This document shows positions 6,646 through 17,072 of a stretch of DNA of 49,817 bases, one piece after another; the first letter of the stretch is position 1, and the number at the start of each line of letters is the position of its first letter. The notes beneath the pieces were generated by a model, which saw only the letters and a program-made list of their open reading frames with translations, ran no database searches and was not told the DNA's origin. The position numbers and the translations under genes were made by a program. Location of the stretch: the NCBI GenBank assembly GCA_035298965.1, contig DATGXO010000224.1, positions 1 to 49,817 of the forward strand. Reading direction: 5' to 3'. The stretch comes from CAJCBL01 sp035298965. Lineage in GTDB: Bacteria; Verrucomicrobiota; Verrucomicrobiia; Opitutales; Opitutaceae.

Positions 6646-9003
6646 TCAGTTGGCCATCGCGTAGGCGGCGCCGGCACCGAGGCCGATGTCGGCGGGTGTG
6701 CGCGCGGCGTCGAAGGCGACGAGGCCGGGGATGTCGACGATCAGCGCGACGCGGCCGTCGCCGAGCACGGTGGCGCCGGTGAAGACATCGACGCGCCGGC
6801 CGAGCCAGCCGAGGGATTTGAGCACGGTTTGGTGGTTGCCGAGCACCTCGTCGACCGCGAGGCCGACCCGTTTGTCCTCGAGCTCCACGATCACGATGCG
6901 CTCGATGGGCGGCGGCTCGCCTTCGTATTCGAAGACCTCGCGCAGCCGCAGGTACGGCATGAGCTCGCCGCGCAGCTCGACGACATTGCGGCCATTGGCC
7001 GGCAGCCGGCGATCCCGGCGCAGCTCGATCGTCTCCCGCGCGCTGCCGAGCGGGAGGATGTAGCGGTCGTCCGCCACGCGCACCATCAGCCCCTCGATGA
7101 TCGCCAGCGTGAGCGGCAACGAGAGGCGGATCTCCGCGCCATGGCCGGGCTGGCTGCGCAGCTCGATCGTGCCGCGGAGCGCCTCGATGCTGCGTTTCAC
7201 GACATCGAGACCGACGCCGCGGCCGGACACCTCGGAGATCTTGTCCGCAGTCGAGAAGCCCGGGAGGAAGATGTATTGGTAGATCTCCTGTTCGGTCGGA
7301 GCGGCGTCGGCGGATAACAGACCGCGTTCGATCGCCTTCGCGCGGATGCGGGCGGCGTCGAGTCCGCGGCCGTCGTCGGTCACGACGATCCACACGCGGT
7401 CGCCGCGCTGCTCGGCGCGGAGCGTGAGCGTGGCGGTGCGCGGCTTGCCGGCGGCGAGGCGCGCCTCCGGCGGCTCGCAGCCATGGTCGAGGCTGTTGCG
7501 CACGAGGTGCATGAGCGGGTCGGCGAGCTGGTCGAGCATGGTCTTGTCCATCTCGGTCTCGGCTCCCTCGATCACGAGCTGCACCTCCTTGCCGAGGTCG
7601 CGCGAGAGATCGCGGGTGAGCCGCTGGAACTTCGCGAACGTTTCCCCGATCGGCATCATCCGCACGCCGAGCACGACATCCCGCAGCTCGAACGCCAGTC
7701 GTTGCAGCCCCTCCGCCGCGCCCTGCAGCATCGGCGGCAACTCGGGCACCGCGGCGCAGCCCTCGCTCACCTGCGACTTCAGAATCACGAGTTCGCCCAC
7801 GAGATTCACGAGCTTGTCCAGCTTGTCGGCCGAGACGCGCAGCATCTCGCGTTTCGCACCGGCCAACGCGGCGGAGGAGGCGGCGACCTCCTTGCGAAGT
7901 TTCGCCGGTTCGGGTTTCGGGGCGGAGACGGAGGGGACAGGCGGAGTCCCGAGGGTGGCACGCGTCGGCGCTGGTTGCGCGGCGTCTCCGGCGAACGGCT
8001 CGCGGCCGATCCGCGGCTGCGCGTCGATGGCGAACATGAACGCGTCCTCGATCCGGTCGCGCGGCTCCGCGGTCTCGATGATCAGCCGCCACAAACCGGC
8101 ACACGGCTCGGCTCCATTGTCCGGTGACGCGATCACGGTGTGCCGGCCGAGGCTGCCCAGATCGCGCAGCACAAGGTCCAGCCCGCCCGGCGCGGCCAGC
8201 AGGCGCGGTGTGGCGGTAAACTCCACGTACCAGCGCTCCACCGCGGCCGGCGGAGACTCGGGGGCGATCTCGAGGTCGCAGTCCCCGTCGATGAAACAAA
8301 AGACGTTGCGAATCGCCGTCTCGTCGGCCGCGGTCGCCAGGCGGATGGACCAGCCGAGGTAGCATTGTTCGGCATCGAGTTCGGCGAGCGGCGGAAGCGC
8401 GTCGGTGAGCGGCTCGATCTCGCAGGCGCCGAGCGCGCGCAGCAGCTCGAGAAACATCGCGGGGTCGATGCCCTGCCGGAACACGCCCGCGTGCGGCCTG
8501 AAGCTGATCCGCCAGTGCCGCTCGACGGCGACCGGCGCGACCGGCGCGGCCCCGTCTTTCGCGAGCGGCTCCGGAGCGGTCGCGGCGGGTTTCGCTGCTT
8601 TCGGCTCCTTCGGCGGGAGAAAACGCAGCAGCGCCTGCATGTCGCCATCCGCCGCCGCGAGCACGGCGGCGGCGCTCTCCGGCGACGCCTCGAGGTGGCG
8701 CGCGATGGCGTCGCACAGGCGCAGCGTGAGATCGACGATGGTCGAGTTCACCGCGACACGGTCCTCGCGCGCGGCGTTGAAGACATCCTCGACGTGGTGG
8801 AGAAACGCGGACAGCTCGGCGTAGCCGCTCGTGGCACCGGAGCCTTTGAGCGTGTGCATCGCGCGGAAGACACGGTTGATCGCGGCGTGGTCGGCCGGTT
8901 CGCGTTCGAGCGCAAGCAGCGCGTGCTCGAGCTCGGCGAGGAGGTCGGTCGCCTCCTGGCGGAAAAGTTCGCGACTGCGGCGTTGGATCTCGTCGAAGTT
9001 CAT
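6646..9003 (-). CDS. cheA: Chemotaxis histidine kinase CheA
   Basis: The 785-residue kinase phosphorylates CheY and CheB under control of receptor/CheW arrays. An HPt domain at the N-terminus has MHTLKGSGATSGY with phospho-acceptor H50. Between about 160 and 335 are two similar modules, each beginning with an aromatic-rich strand (HWRISFRPHAGVFRQGIDP and RWYVEFTATPRLLAAPGG), a pattern I associate with P2-like regions of CheA outside the enteric type. The P3 dimerisation helix starts near 384 (DKLDKLVNLVGELVILKSQV), the ATPase N-box is VRNSLDHGCE (about 501), and a CheW-like domain follows from about 638. It sits 22 nt after cheY and 32 nt before the HDOD gene. There is no fused receiver domain. 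Confidence 0.96.
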   Translation of the reverse strand: MNFDEIQRRSRELFRQEATDLLAELEHALLALEREPADHAAINRVFRAMHTLKGSGATSGYAELSAFLHHVEDVFNAAREDRVAVNSTIVDLTLRLCDAIARHLEASPESAAAVLAAADGDMQALLRFLPPKEPKAAKPAATAPEPLAKDGAAPVAPVAVERHWRISFRPHAGVFRQGIDPAMFLELLRALGACEIEPLTDALPPLAELDAEQCYLGWSIRLATAADETAIRNVFCFIDGDCDLEIAPESPPAAVERWYVEFTATPRLLAAPGGLDLVLRDLGSLGRHTVIASPDNGAEPCAGLWRLIIETAEPRDRIEDAFMFAIDAQPRIGREPFAGDAAQPAPTRATLGTPPVPSVSAPKPEPAKLRKEVAASSAALAGAKREMLRVSADKLDKLVNLVGELVILKSQVSEGCAAVPELPPMLQGAAEGLQRLAFELRDVVLGVRMMPIGETFAKFQRLTRDLSRDLGKEVQLVIEGAETEMDKTMLDQLADPLMHLVRNSLDHGCEPPEARLAAGKPRTATLTLRAEQRGDRVWIVVTDDGRGLDAARIRAKAIERGLLSADAAPTEQEIYQYIFLPGFSTADKISEVSGRGVGLDVVKRSIEALRGTIELRSQPGHGAEIRLSLPLTLAIIEGLMVRVADDRYILPLGSARETIELRRDRRLPANGRNVVELRGELMPYLRLREVFEYEGEPPPIERIVIVELEDKRVGLAVDEVLGNHQTVLKSLGWLGRRVDVFTGATVLGDGRVALIVDIPGLVAFDAARTPADIGLGAGAAYAMAN

Positions 9004-9025
9004 GGCGCGGAGCGGGGGCGGTCGC

Positions 9026-9394
9026 TCAGAGCGGGCAGACCATCTTGGCGACGGTGACGAGCCGCGCGGGATCGAAGGGTTTCACCACCCAGCCGGTCGC
9101 GCCGGCCTTCTTGCCGGCCACCTTCTTGTCGTCCTGCGACTCGGTGGTGAGCATGATGATCGGCGTGAACTTGTACTGCGGCAGCGCGCGCAGGCGCGTG
9201 ATCAGCGTGATGCCGTCCATCTGCGGCATGTTGAGGTCGGTGATGACGAGGTCGGCCTTGCGCTGTTCGCACAGGCGCAGGCCGGCCATCCCGTCCTCGG
9301 CGGAGAGGACTTCGTAGCCGGCGGAGCCGAGCACCATCTTCACGGTTTCGCGGATGCTCATCGAGTCATCCACGGCGATCACGGTCTTGGGCAT
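9026..9394 (-). CDS. cheY: CheY-type single-domain response regulator
   Basis: A 122-residue receiver with acidic pocket D9/D10, phospho-acceptor D53 (ITDLNMPQMDG), conserved Thr (T83/T84) and K105 (VVKPFDP). The PKTVIAVDDSMSIRETV start and KAGATGWVVKPFDPARL end are those of CheY proteins linked to CheA. It lies between the STAS gene and cheA, 22 nt from cheA, so it is the most likely direct output of this CheA. The operon holds a second CheY at 14170, and which one drives the output and which is a phosphate sink cannot be read from sequence. Confidence 0.93.
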   Translation of the reverse strand: MPKTVIAVDDSMSIRETVKMVLGSAGYEVLSAEDGMAGLRLCEQRKADLVITDLNMPQMDGITLITRLRALPQYKFTPIIMLTTESQDDKKVAGKKAGATGWVVKPFDPARLVTVAKMVCPL

Positions 9395-9415
9395 GGGAGA
9401 AAACGCGGTCGGTGT

Positions 9416-9709
9416 TCAGGAATTGGCGGCGAACGCGGGGTCGAGGGCGTAGCGCGCGAGCGCCTCGGTCCAGGCCGGGGCGGCGGCGGCGATGCGCACG
9501 GTCCGCGCGGCGCGCGCGGCCGCAAGCAGCACCTGCAACGCCGCGAGGTCGATGCGGGTGAGCGCGGCGGGATCGATCTCCAGCGCACGCGGTTGGCGAA
9601 GCGCGGTGCGCAACGCCACCTGCAGCGCGGCGGACTCCTCGATTGTGAGCTCGCCTTCGAGCCGCACGCGCGCGGTGTCGTCGCCGGTCTGGAGCTGGAA
9701 GGCGCTCAT
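9416..9709 (-). CDS. STAS domain protein
   Basis: A 97-residue single STAS domain: the N-terminal strand VRLEGELTIEESAALQVALR and the central loop ALTRIDLAALQVLLAAARAA match small STAS proteins of chemotaxis clusters and MlaB-like proteins. The position that is a phosphorylated Ser in anti-anti-sigma factors (D-S-S-G-L) reads D-L-A-A-L, so phospho-regulation of that type is unlikely. The gene starts 5 nt after the hybrid kinase stop and ends 21 nt before cheY, so it is co-translated with them. It probably acts as a small binding module for the adjacent kinase or receptor proteins, which is inference. Confidence 0.85.
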   Translation of the reverse strand: MSAFQLQTGDDTARVRLEGELTIEESAALQVALRTALRQPRALEIDPAALTRIDLAALQVLLAAARAARTVRIAAAAPAWTEALARYALDPAFAANS

Positions 9710-9714
9710 GGCGT

Positions 9715-12156
<2,442 letters not shown>

Positions 12157-12176
12157 GGCTGAGCGGGATCGGCGGG

Positions 12177-14165
12177 CTAGAACAGCTCGATGCCTGGCCC
12201 GAGATCGGGCTTGGGCGTGGCGGGTTTCTCCGCAGCGGCGGTCTCGGGCGCTGTGGGCGCGACCGCCTCCGTTGCGGCTTGTGGAGAATCTGCGACCGCA
12301 GTGGCGGTCTCGGCGGCGAACGTCGGTTCGGCTTCCGTGGCGGGCGCGGCGAAGAGCTCGATCTCCGGGCTCGCGGCAGCGGCGGTGGGTGCGGACGCGC
12401 CAAGCGCCTTCGCGTGGGCCCGGCGCTCCTCCTCCATCGTGTAGCGCTCGCGATGGGCGGCGAGTTTCGCGGCGGCGGGGGCGGCGAGCGTGTGGCCGAC
12501 GCTGGGCGCGGTGGCCGCCTGCAGCTCGCGGCAGAGCGCCTCGGCGGGATCGAAGCTCGCGGCGATGAGCTCGGGGAAACGCAGGCCGCGGAGCAGCGTG
12601 GTGGTTTCCTGGAACAGCTTGGCGAAATCCTCGCCGGTGCGCGCGGCGTCGCGCTGGATCTGCTCGGCCAGGCGGCGGAGTTGTTCGCTCACCGTCACGG
12701 CGCCCTGCTCGAGGGCGAGCTTCTCGCGGGCGACGATCGCGAGGAACGAGTCGGCTTGCGCGCTGATCTGCTGGAGCGAGCCGAGCACGGTGTCGAGTTC
12801 GGCGGCCAGCGCGGCGGTCACGCCGCCGATCTCGCCGGACACGCGGCTGCACTCCTCGGAAAGGCGGTTGAGCGCGCCAGCGGAGGACATGCGGGCGGCG
12901 GCGATCTGGGCGTTGAGCGAGACGATCTTCACGTCGAACTCCTGCCGCGCGATCTCCTGCGAAAACACGCGCACGACCTCCTCGATGCGCGCCACGGAGC
13001 GGGCGACCTTCTCGTTGGTCCCCTGCCCTTGCGCGGCGATGCCGGCGAGCTCGGTGATCTGCTCGCGGTAGAGATCGGCGAGGCGGCAGTCGGTGAACGC
13101 GGTCGAGACGGCCTGTTCGAGCGAAGTGTAGTCGGAAAGCAACGCCTCGCCGTGCTCGACGAGCTGGCGGAGGCCGCCGGTCACCTCGCCGCCGGCCTGC
13201 TCGATCTCGTCGCGCGCGGCGCGGAGCTGCGCGTGCTGCACCGAGGCGGCCTGATGGACGAATGCGCCGTCGGGGCCCGGTCCGGCGCCGGCGGCGGGCA
13301 GGTGCGCGGCGATGTCGCCGAAGCCCACGGCGATGTGCTCGAGCTTCTGGCGGACGATGTCCTGGTGCTGGAGCGCCATGAGCATCGAGAGCGTGATCGG
13401 GCCGGTGCGTTCGAGGCGCTCGGCGACGGCGCGGTTGCGGTCGGCGCAGGGCGCGAGCGCTTTCCGGAGGCGTTCGAGTTCGTGGAAGATGGTTTCGACG
13501 CTGCGGTGCGCGCGGCGGTGGAGCGTCTCCTCGAGGCGGCGCAGCCCGTCGCGTTCACCGGCAGCCTCCTGCACGATCGCCTCGATGCGATCGAAGGCGG
13601 TGGAGGCGCTCGCGACGACTTTCTCCGCAATCTCGCCAATGGCGGCGGCGACGTTGAAGAACACGCCCTGCTGCTCCGCATCGAGGCGGACGGCCTCCAT
13701 GCGGATGTTCATCGTGAGCAGGCGGAGCATCATGTCGTTGCGCTCGAAAGCGCCTCGCGCGACGCAGGCGTGGAGCAGCTGCTGCTCGACGACCTGCATC
13801 TGCTCCTGCTCCGAGACGGCGACGCCGAGGCTGGCGTGCACGAGGTCGACCGAGCCCTTGTAGAGCGCGTACGCGGCGGAGAGAGCGCGCTCCTCGTCGC
13901 GGTCCTCGACCACGGCGGAGAGTTGCGTGGCCTGGCGGCGGAGTTGCTCGAGGCCGGTGTTGAAGCGGCCGACCTCCTGCGCGAGCGCGGTGAACTCCTT
14001 GTCGGACTCGGAGCCGAAGGAGAGCAGCGTCGCGCGCGAGCGGTCGAGCGCACCGGCGATGTCGCCAAACCGTTCGGACGCGGCCACCGCGCGGCGGCCG
14101 GGCCAGACCGGGCGGAACCGGTCCAGCGCGTCGCGCCAACGACGGATCTGCAGCGGCACGTTCAT
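12177..14165 (-). CDS. Soluble double-tip MCP-like coiled-coil protein with a CheZ-like motif
   Basis: A 662-residue, almost entirely helical protein without membrane segments. Two regions resemble the receptor hairpin tip (LLALNAAIEAARAGEHGKGF in the operon's receptors): MLRLLTMNIRMEAVRLDAEQ at about 146-165 and VKIVSLNAQIAAARMSS at 412-428. Both keep L-x-x-N-x-x-x-x-A-x-R but are degenerate, and the second has Ala for the tip Glu. Between them lies QHQDIVRQKLEHI (266-278), with D269 and Q273 spaced as the CheZ catalytic Asp143/Gln147. After about 550 comes a long Ala/Pro/Glu linker carrying EIELF (601-605) and ending in GIELF (658-662). The gene lies 4 nt after cheY. I infer a signalling scaffold or a CheY-P phosphatase; the catalytic claim is a hypothesis. 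Confidence 0.7.
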   Translation of the reverse strand: MNVPLQIRRWRDALDRFRPVWPGRRAVAASERFGDIAGALDRSRATLLSFGSESDKEFTALAQEVGRFNTGLEQLRRQATQLSAVVEDRDEERALSAAYALYKGSVDLVHASLGVAVSEQEQMQVVEQQLLHACVARGAFERNDMMLRLLTMNIRMEAVRLDAEQQGVFFNVAAAIGEIAEKVVASASTAFDRIEAIVQEAAGERDGLRRLEETLHRRAHRSVETIFHELERLRKALAPCADRNRAVAERLERTGPITLSMLMALQHQDIVRQKLEHIAVGFGDIAAHLPAAGAGPGPDGAFVHQAASVQHAQLRAARDEIEQAGGEVTGGLRQLVEHGEALLSDYTSLEQAVSTAFTDCRLADLYREQITELAGIAAQGQGTNEKVARSVARIEEVVRVFSQEIARQEFDVKIVSLNAQIAAARMSSAGALNRLSEECSRVSGEIGGVTAALAAELDTVLGSLQQISAQADSFLAIVAREKLALEQGAVTVSEQLRRLAEQIQRDAARTGEDFAKLFQETTTLLRGLRFPELIAASFDPAEALCRELQAATAPSVGHTLAAPAAAKLAAHRERYTMEEERRAHAKALGASAPTAAAASPEIELFAAPATEAEPTFAAETATAVADSPQAATEAVAPTAPETAAAEKPATPKPDLGPGIELF

Positions 14166-14169
14166 CGGC

Positions 14170-14559
14170 TCAGGCGGAGGCGGCGGCGGGCGAATCCTGC
14201 TCGAGCATCGAGCGCACCTGCGTGACGAGCGTGTCGGGCATGACCGGTTTGAGCAGGAAACGCAGGTGGCGACGGTCGCCGGGGAAGGTCTCCTCGGCGC
14301 GCATCGCCTCCGAGGTGATCGCGAGGATCGGCAGGGTTGCCAGCTCGGGGATGGCGCGGATGTGCCGGATGACTTCCTGCCCGCTCATCTTCGGCATCAC
14401 GAGGTCGAGCAGCACGAGATCGACGCGCTGCTGGCGCAGGATGCCGAGCGCCTCCTTGCCGTCGCTGGCCGGGATGCAGCGATAGCCTTTCTGCGAAAGA
14501 AACATCGAGTGGTAGAGCCGGACGACCTCGAAGTCGTCGACGACAAGGATCTTCTTCAT
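14170..14559 (-). CDS. cheY: CheY-like single-domain response regulator (second)
   Basis: A 129-residue receiver with DD at 8-9, phospho-acceptor D52 (LLDLVMPKMSG), T82 and K104 (FLLKPVMP). The loop before K104 contains an unusual EETFPGDRRHLRF segment, although the T-to-K spacing is normal. I start at MKKILVVDD (ATG at 14559); the longer frame to 14649 adds an Arg-rich, non-homologous leader. It ends only 4 nt before the double-tip gene, hinting that the two proteins function together. It diverges from the CheY at 9026 across its length, so the two are not a recent duplication. Confidence 0.88.
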   Translation of the reverse strand: MKKILVVDDFEVVRLYHSMFLSQKGYRCIPASDGKEALGILRQQRVDLVLLDLVMPKMSGQEVIRHIRAIPELATLPILAITSEAMRAEETFPGDRRHLRFLLKPVMPDTLVTQVRSMLEQDSPAAASA

Positions 14560-14645
14560 GGGGAGAAAGGCGTCGGGATGGGTGGAGCGGACCGCTTTGC
14601 GGGCGGGCCGGCGTGGTTTCCGCGGAAAACGTAGGACGGACGTTC

Positions 14646-15704
14646 TCATCGGCCGTTCAGGATGGTTCCTGCAATTTGATCGAGAGGAAGAATGCGGGCG
14701 GCAGCGCCGAGTTTGATCGCCTCCTTCGGCATGCCGAAGACGACGGACGACTCCTCGTCCTGCGCGATGGTGAAGGCGCCGGCGTCCTTCAGCTCCTTGA
14801 GCCCGAGCGCGCCGTCATCGCCCATGCCGGTGAGGATCACGCCGGTCGCGCTGGAGCCGACCGCGCGGGCGGCGGAGCGGAAGAGCACATCGACCGACGG
14901 CCGGTGGCGGCTCACCAACGGGCCATCGCGCACCTCGACGAAGTAGCGCGGGCCCTGGCGTTTCAGCATCGTATGCAGGCCGCCGGGAGCGATGAGCACG
15001 TGGCCCGGGAGCACCTCGTCGCCGTCGGCGGCTTCCTTGACCTTCAGTCGACAGAAACTGTCGAGGGTGTCGGCGAACGAGCGGGTGAAGCCCTCCGGCA
15101 TGTGCTGCACGACGACGATGCCGGGGCACTCCGCCGGCAACGCCTCGAGCACGCAGCTCACGGCCTGTGTTCCTCCCGTGGAGGCGCCGACCACGATCAC
15201 TCGCTCCGTCGCCACGCGCGCGCGGCCGGGGGTGTTCGCCAACGGTGCTTCGGCAGTCATCGCCGGCCGGCCGGGTTGGCGCCGCACGAGCAACTCGGGC
15301 CGCACCCGCGCGGCGGCTTTCACGGCATCGCAGATCACGATCCGCGCCTCGGCGAGAAACGCCTCCGTGCCGAGCCGCGGCTTGGTGATGATGTCGACGG
15401 CGCCGTGCTGGAAAACGCGGGCGGTGACATCGGAGCCTGTCGTTGCGTAGCTCGAGCAGACGAGCACCGGCAGCGGATGCTGCGCCATGAGTTTCTGGAG
15501 GAACGTCACGCCGTCCATGCGCGGCATTTCGATATCGAGCGTGATGACATCGGGCGCGGTCTCGCGCATGAGGGCGACGGCTTCGTACGGATCGCCTGCG
15601 GCGCCGATCACCTGGATGTCGGGATCGGAGCCGAGCACGGTCGTCATCGCTTGCCGGACCACCGGCGAATCGTCGACGACCAGCACCTTGATGGGATTGG
15701 TCAT
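14646..15704 (-). CDS. cheB: Chemotaxis methylesterase/glutamine deamidase CheB
   Basis: The 352-residue enzyme removes methyl groups from receptor glutamates as CheA-controlled feedback. The receiver domain has DD at 11-12 and phospho-acceptor D57 (TLDIEMPRMDG). A linker around 140-165 leads to the esterase with the Ser-His-Asp set at S175 (GASTGG), H201 (QHMPEGF) and D296/D297 (TGMGDDG). Its ATG overlaps the cheD stop by 4 nt (ATGA), so translation is coupled. CheY starts 86 nt downstream. Confidence 0.96.
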   Translation of the reverse strand: MTNPIKVLVVDDSPVVRQAMTTVLGSDPDIQVIGAAGDPYEAVALMRETAPDVITLDIEMPRMDGVTFLQKLMAQHPLPVLVCSSYATTGSDVTARVFQHGAVDIITKPRLGTEAFLAEARIVICDAVKAAARVRPELLVRRQPGRPAMTAEAPLANTPGRARVATERVIVVGASTGGTQAVSCVLEALPAECPGIVVVQHMPEGFTRSFADTLDSFCRLKVKEAADGDEVLPGHVLIAPGGLHTMLKRQGPRYFVEVRDGPLVSRHRPSVDVLFRSAARAVGSSATGVILTGMGDDGALGLKELKDAGAFTIAQDEESSVVFGMPKEAIKLGAAARILPLDQIAGTILNGR

Positions 15705-16204
15705 GGCTTTTCTTTCCTCGTGTGCAGACGGACCCAGACGGTGCCGGTCCAACTCTCGAAAAACAGGCGCAGGCCGCCGTGGTGTTCGATGCGCTCCGCG
15801 ACGATCGGGATGCCCGCGGCGGCGAGCACGGAGCGGGCGATGTCGACATTCGCGCGGCCGACGGCGAACGACTCGTTCTCCAAACGCAGCGGGCTGCCGC
15901 CGCCGAAGATCTTTCCCTGCAACGAACGCGGACTGCTGCCCATCGCGCAGACGCGCTCGATGAGCTCCGCGGTCGCCCAGTCGCCGTGGATCGCGGAACT
16001 GCCGCCGCGCGGGACCAGGTAGTGGTTCATCCCACCGATCTGCCGACCGGCATCGTAGAGACACACCGAGACGCACGATCCGAGCACGGTCGACATGCGG
16101 ATCGGCGTGGGCTCCGCGACGATGTCGCCCGCCCAGAGGATTGCCTCGGCGAAGACGATTTCCGCCGGCGGCGCGGGCGGCGCGATAAACCCGGATTCCC
16201 TCAC
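15701..16204 (-). CDS. cheD: Chemoreceptor glutamine deamidase CheD
   Basis: A 167-residue protein with STVLGSCVSVCLYD (nucleophile C44), GGMNHYLVP (H61) and GKIFGGGSP, the CheD signature. CheD deamidates receptor glutamines and in several bacteria partners a CheC phosphatase; no CheC is in this operon. It starts with GTG at 16204, overlapping the cheR stop by 4 nt (GTGA), and ends overlapping cheB by 4 nt, so cheR-cheD-cheB form a tightly coupled adaptation block. Confidence 0.94.
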   Translation of the reverse strand: MRESGFIAPPAPPAEIVFAEAILWAGDIVAEPTPIRMSTVLGSCVSVCLYDAGRQIGGMNHYLVPRGGSSAIHGDWATAELIERVCAMGSSPRSLQGKIFGGGSPLRLENESFAVGRANVDIARSVLAAAGIPIVAERIEHHGGLRLFFESWTGTVWVRLHTRKEKP

Positions 16205-17055
16205 GGCGTCACCTCCCGCCTGTCCGGAAGCCGCAGATACTCGGAGGGGCCGAGCATGCGCAACGGCAGGTCCATACCCTGCACCGTCTCCGAATGCGCG
16301 ATGAACAACCGGCCGCCGACGCGCAGCTGGCGGCAGATGCGGCCGACCACTTCGCACTGCGTCTCGCGGTCGAAGTAGATCATCACGTTGCGGAAGAAGA
16401 CGACGTCGAACACCTCGCGCATCCCGTAGTCGGGCGAGAGGAAGTTCAGGTGGCCGAAGCGCACGCGCTCGCGCAGCTCGGGCGCGATCCGCACGAGGTG
16501 TTCCTCGTGGTCCCGGCTGCGCAGCAGATAGCGTTGGCGCAGTTCGAGGGACACGGGCTGGATGTGGTCCTCGGCGTAGATCGCGCGCCGCGCGGTCTCG
16601 AGCACGCGCGTGGAGACATCGGTGGCGCGGATGCGGTAGGAGAACTCGAAATTCCGCCGCTGCTCCTCGAGCACCATCGCGAGCGTGTACGCCTCCTCGC
16701 CGGAGGCGCAGCCGGCGCACCAGACCGCGAACTCCGGCCCGGTGGGCGCGCCGAGCCACTCGGGGAGGACCTTTCTGGCGAGCACGTCGAAATGGTCAGG
16801 CTCGCGGAAAAAGTCGGTCTTGTTCGTGGTGGCGAGGTTGAGGAGGTGCTCGAGTTCGGCGGCCTGTTGCTCGGGGTCGCCGAAAAACCGGCTGTGATAT
16901 TCCTCGAACGTGGCCATGCCCAGTTCGCGCAGCCGCCGGTGCAGGCGGCTCTGCAACATCACCTGCTTGGTCGCGGGCATCTTGATGCCGAGCGTGCCGG
17001 TGATGACCGCCTGGAAATCGGCGAACTGCGCGGGCGTGAGCGTCTGGGTCTCCAT
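16201..17055 (-). CDS. cheR: Chemotaxis protein methyltransferase CheR
   Basis: The 284-residue SAM-dependent methyltransferase modifies receptor glutamates. It has the N-terminal helical domain (LQSRLHRRLRELGM), TTNKTDFFREPDHFD, the SAM-binding loop VWCAGCASGEEAYTLAM, IRATDVSTRVLETAR and FDVVFFRNVMIYFD, all canonical. The ATG at 17055 lies 17 nt after the mcp1 stop; a GTG two codons upstream is an alternative. One receptor of this operon, mcp2, ends in a pentapeptide that fits a CheR-docking site. Confidence 0.96.
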   Translation of the reverse strand: METQTLTPAQFADFQAVITGTLGIKMPATKQVMLQSRLHRRLRELGMATFEEYHSRFFGDPEQQAAELEHLLNLATTNKTDFFREPDHFDVLARKVLPEWLGAPTGPEFAVWCAGCASGEEAYTLAMVLEEQRRNFEFSYRIRATDVSTRVLETARRAIYAEDHIQPVSLELRQRYLLRSRDHEEHLVRIAPELRERVRFGHLNFLSPDYGMREVFDVVFFRNVMIYFDRETQCEVVGRICRQLRVGGRLFIAHSETVQGMDLPLRMLGPSEYLRLPDRREVTP

Positions 17056-17072
17056 GGCCACGAACGAGGTTT

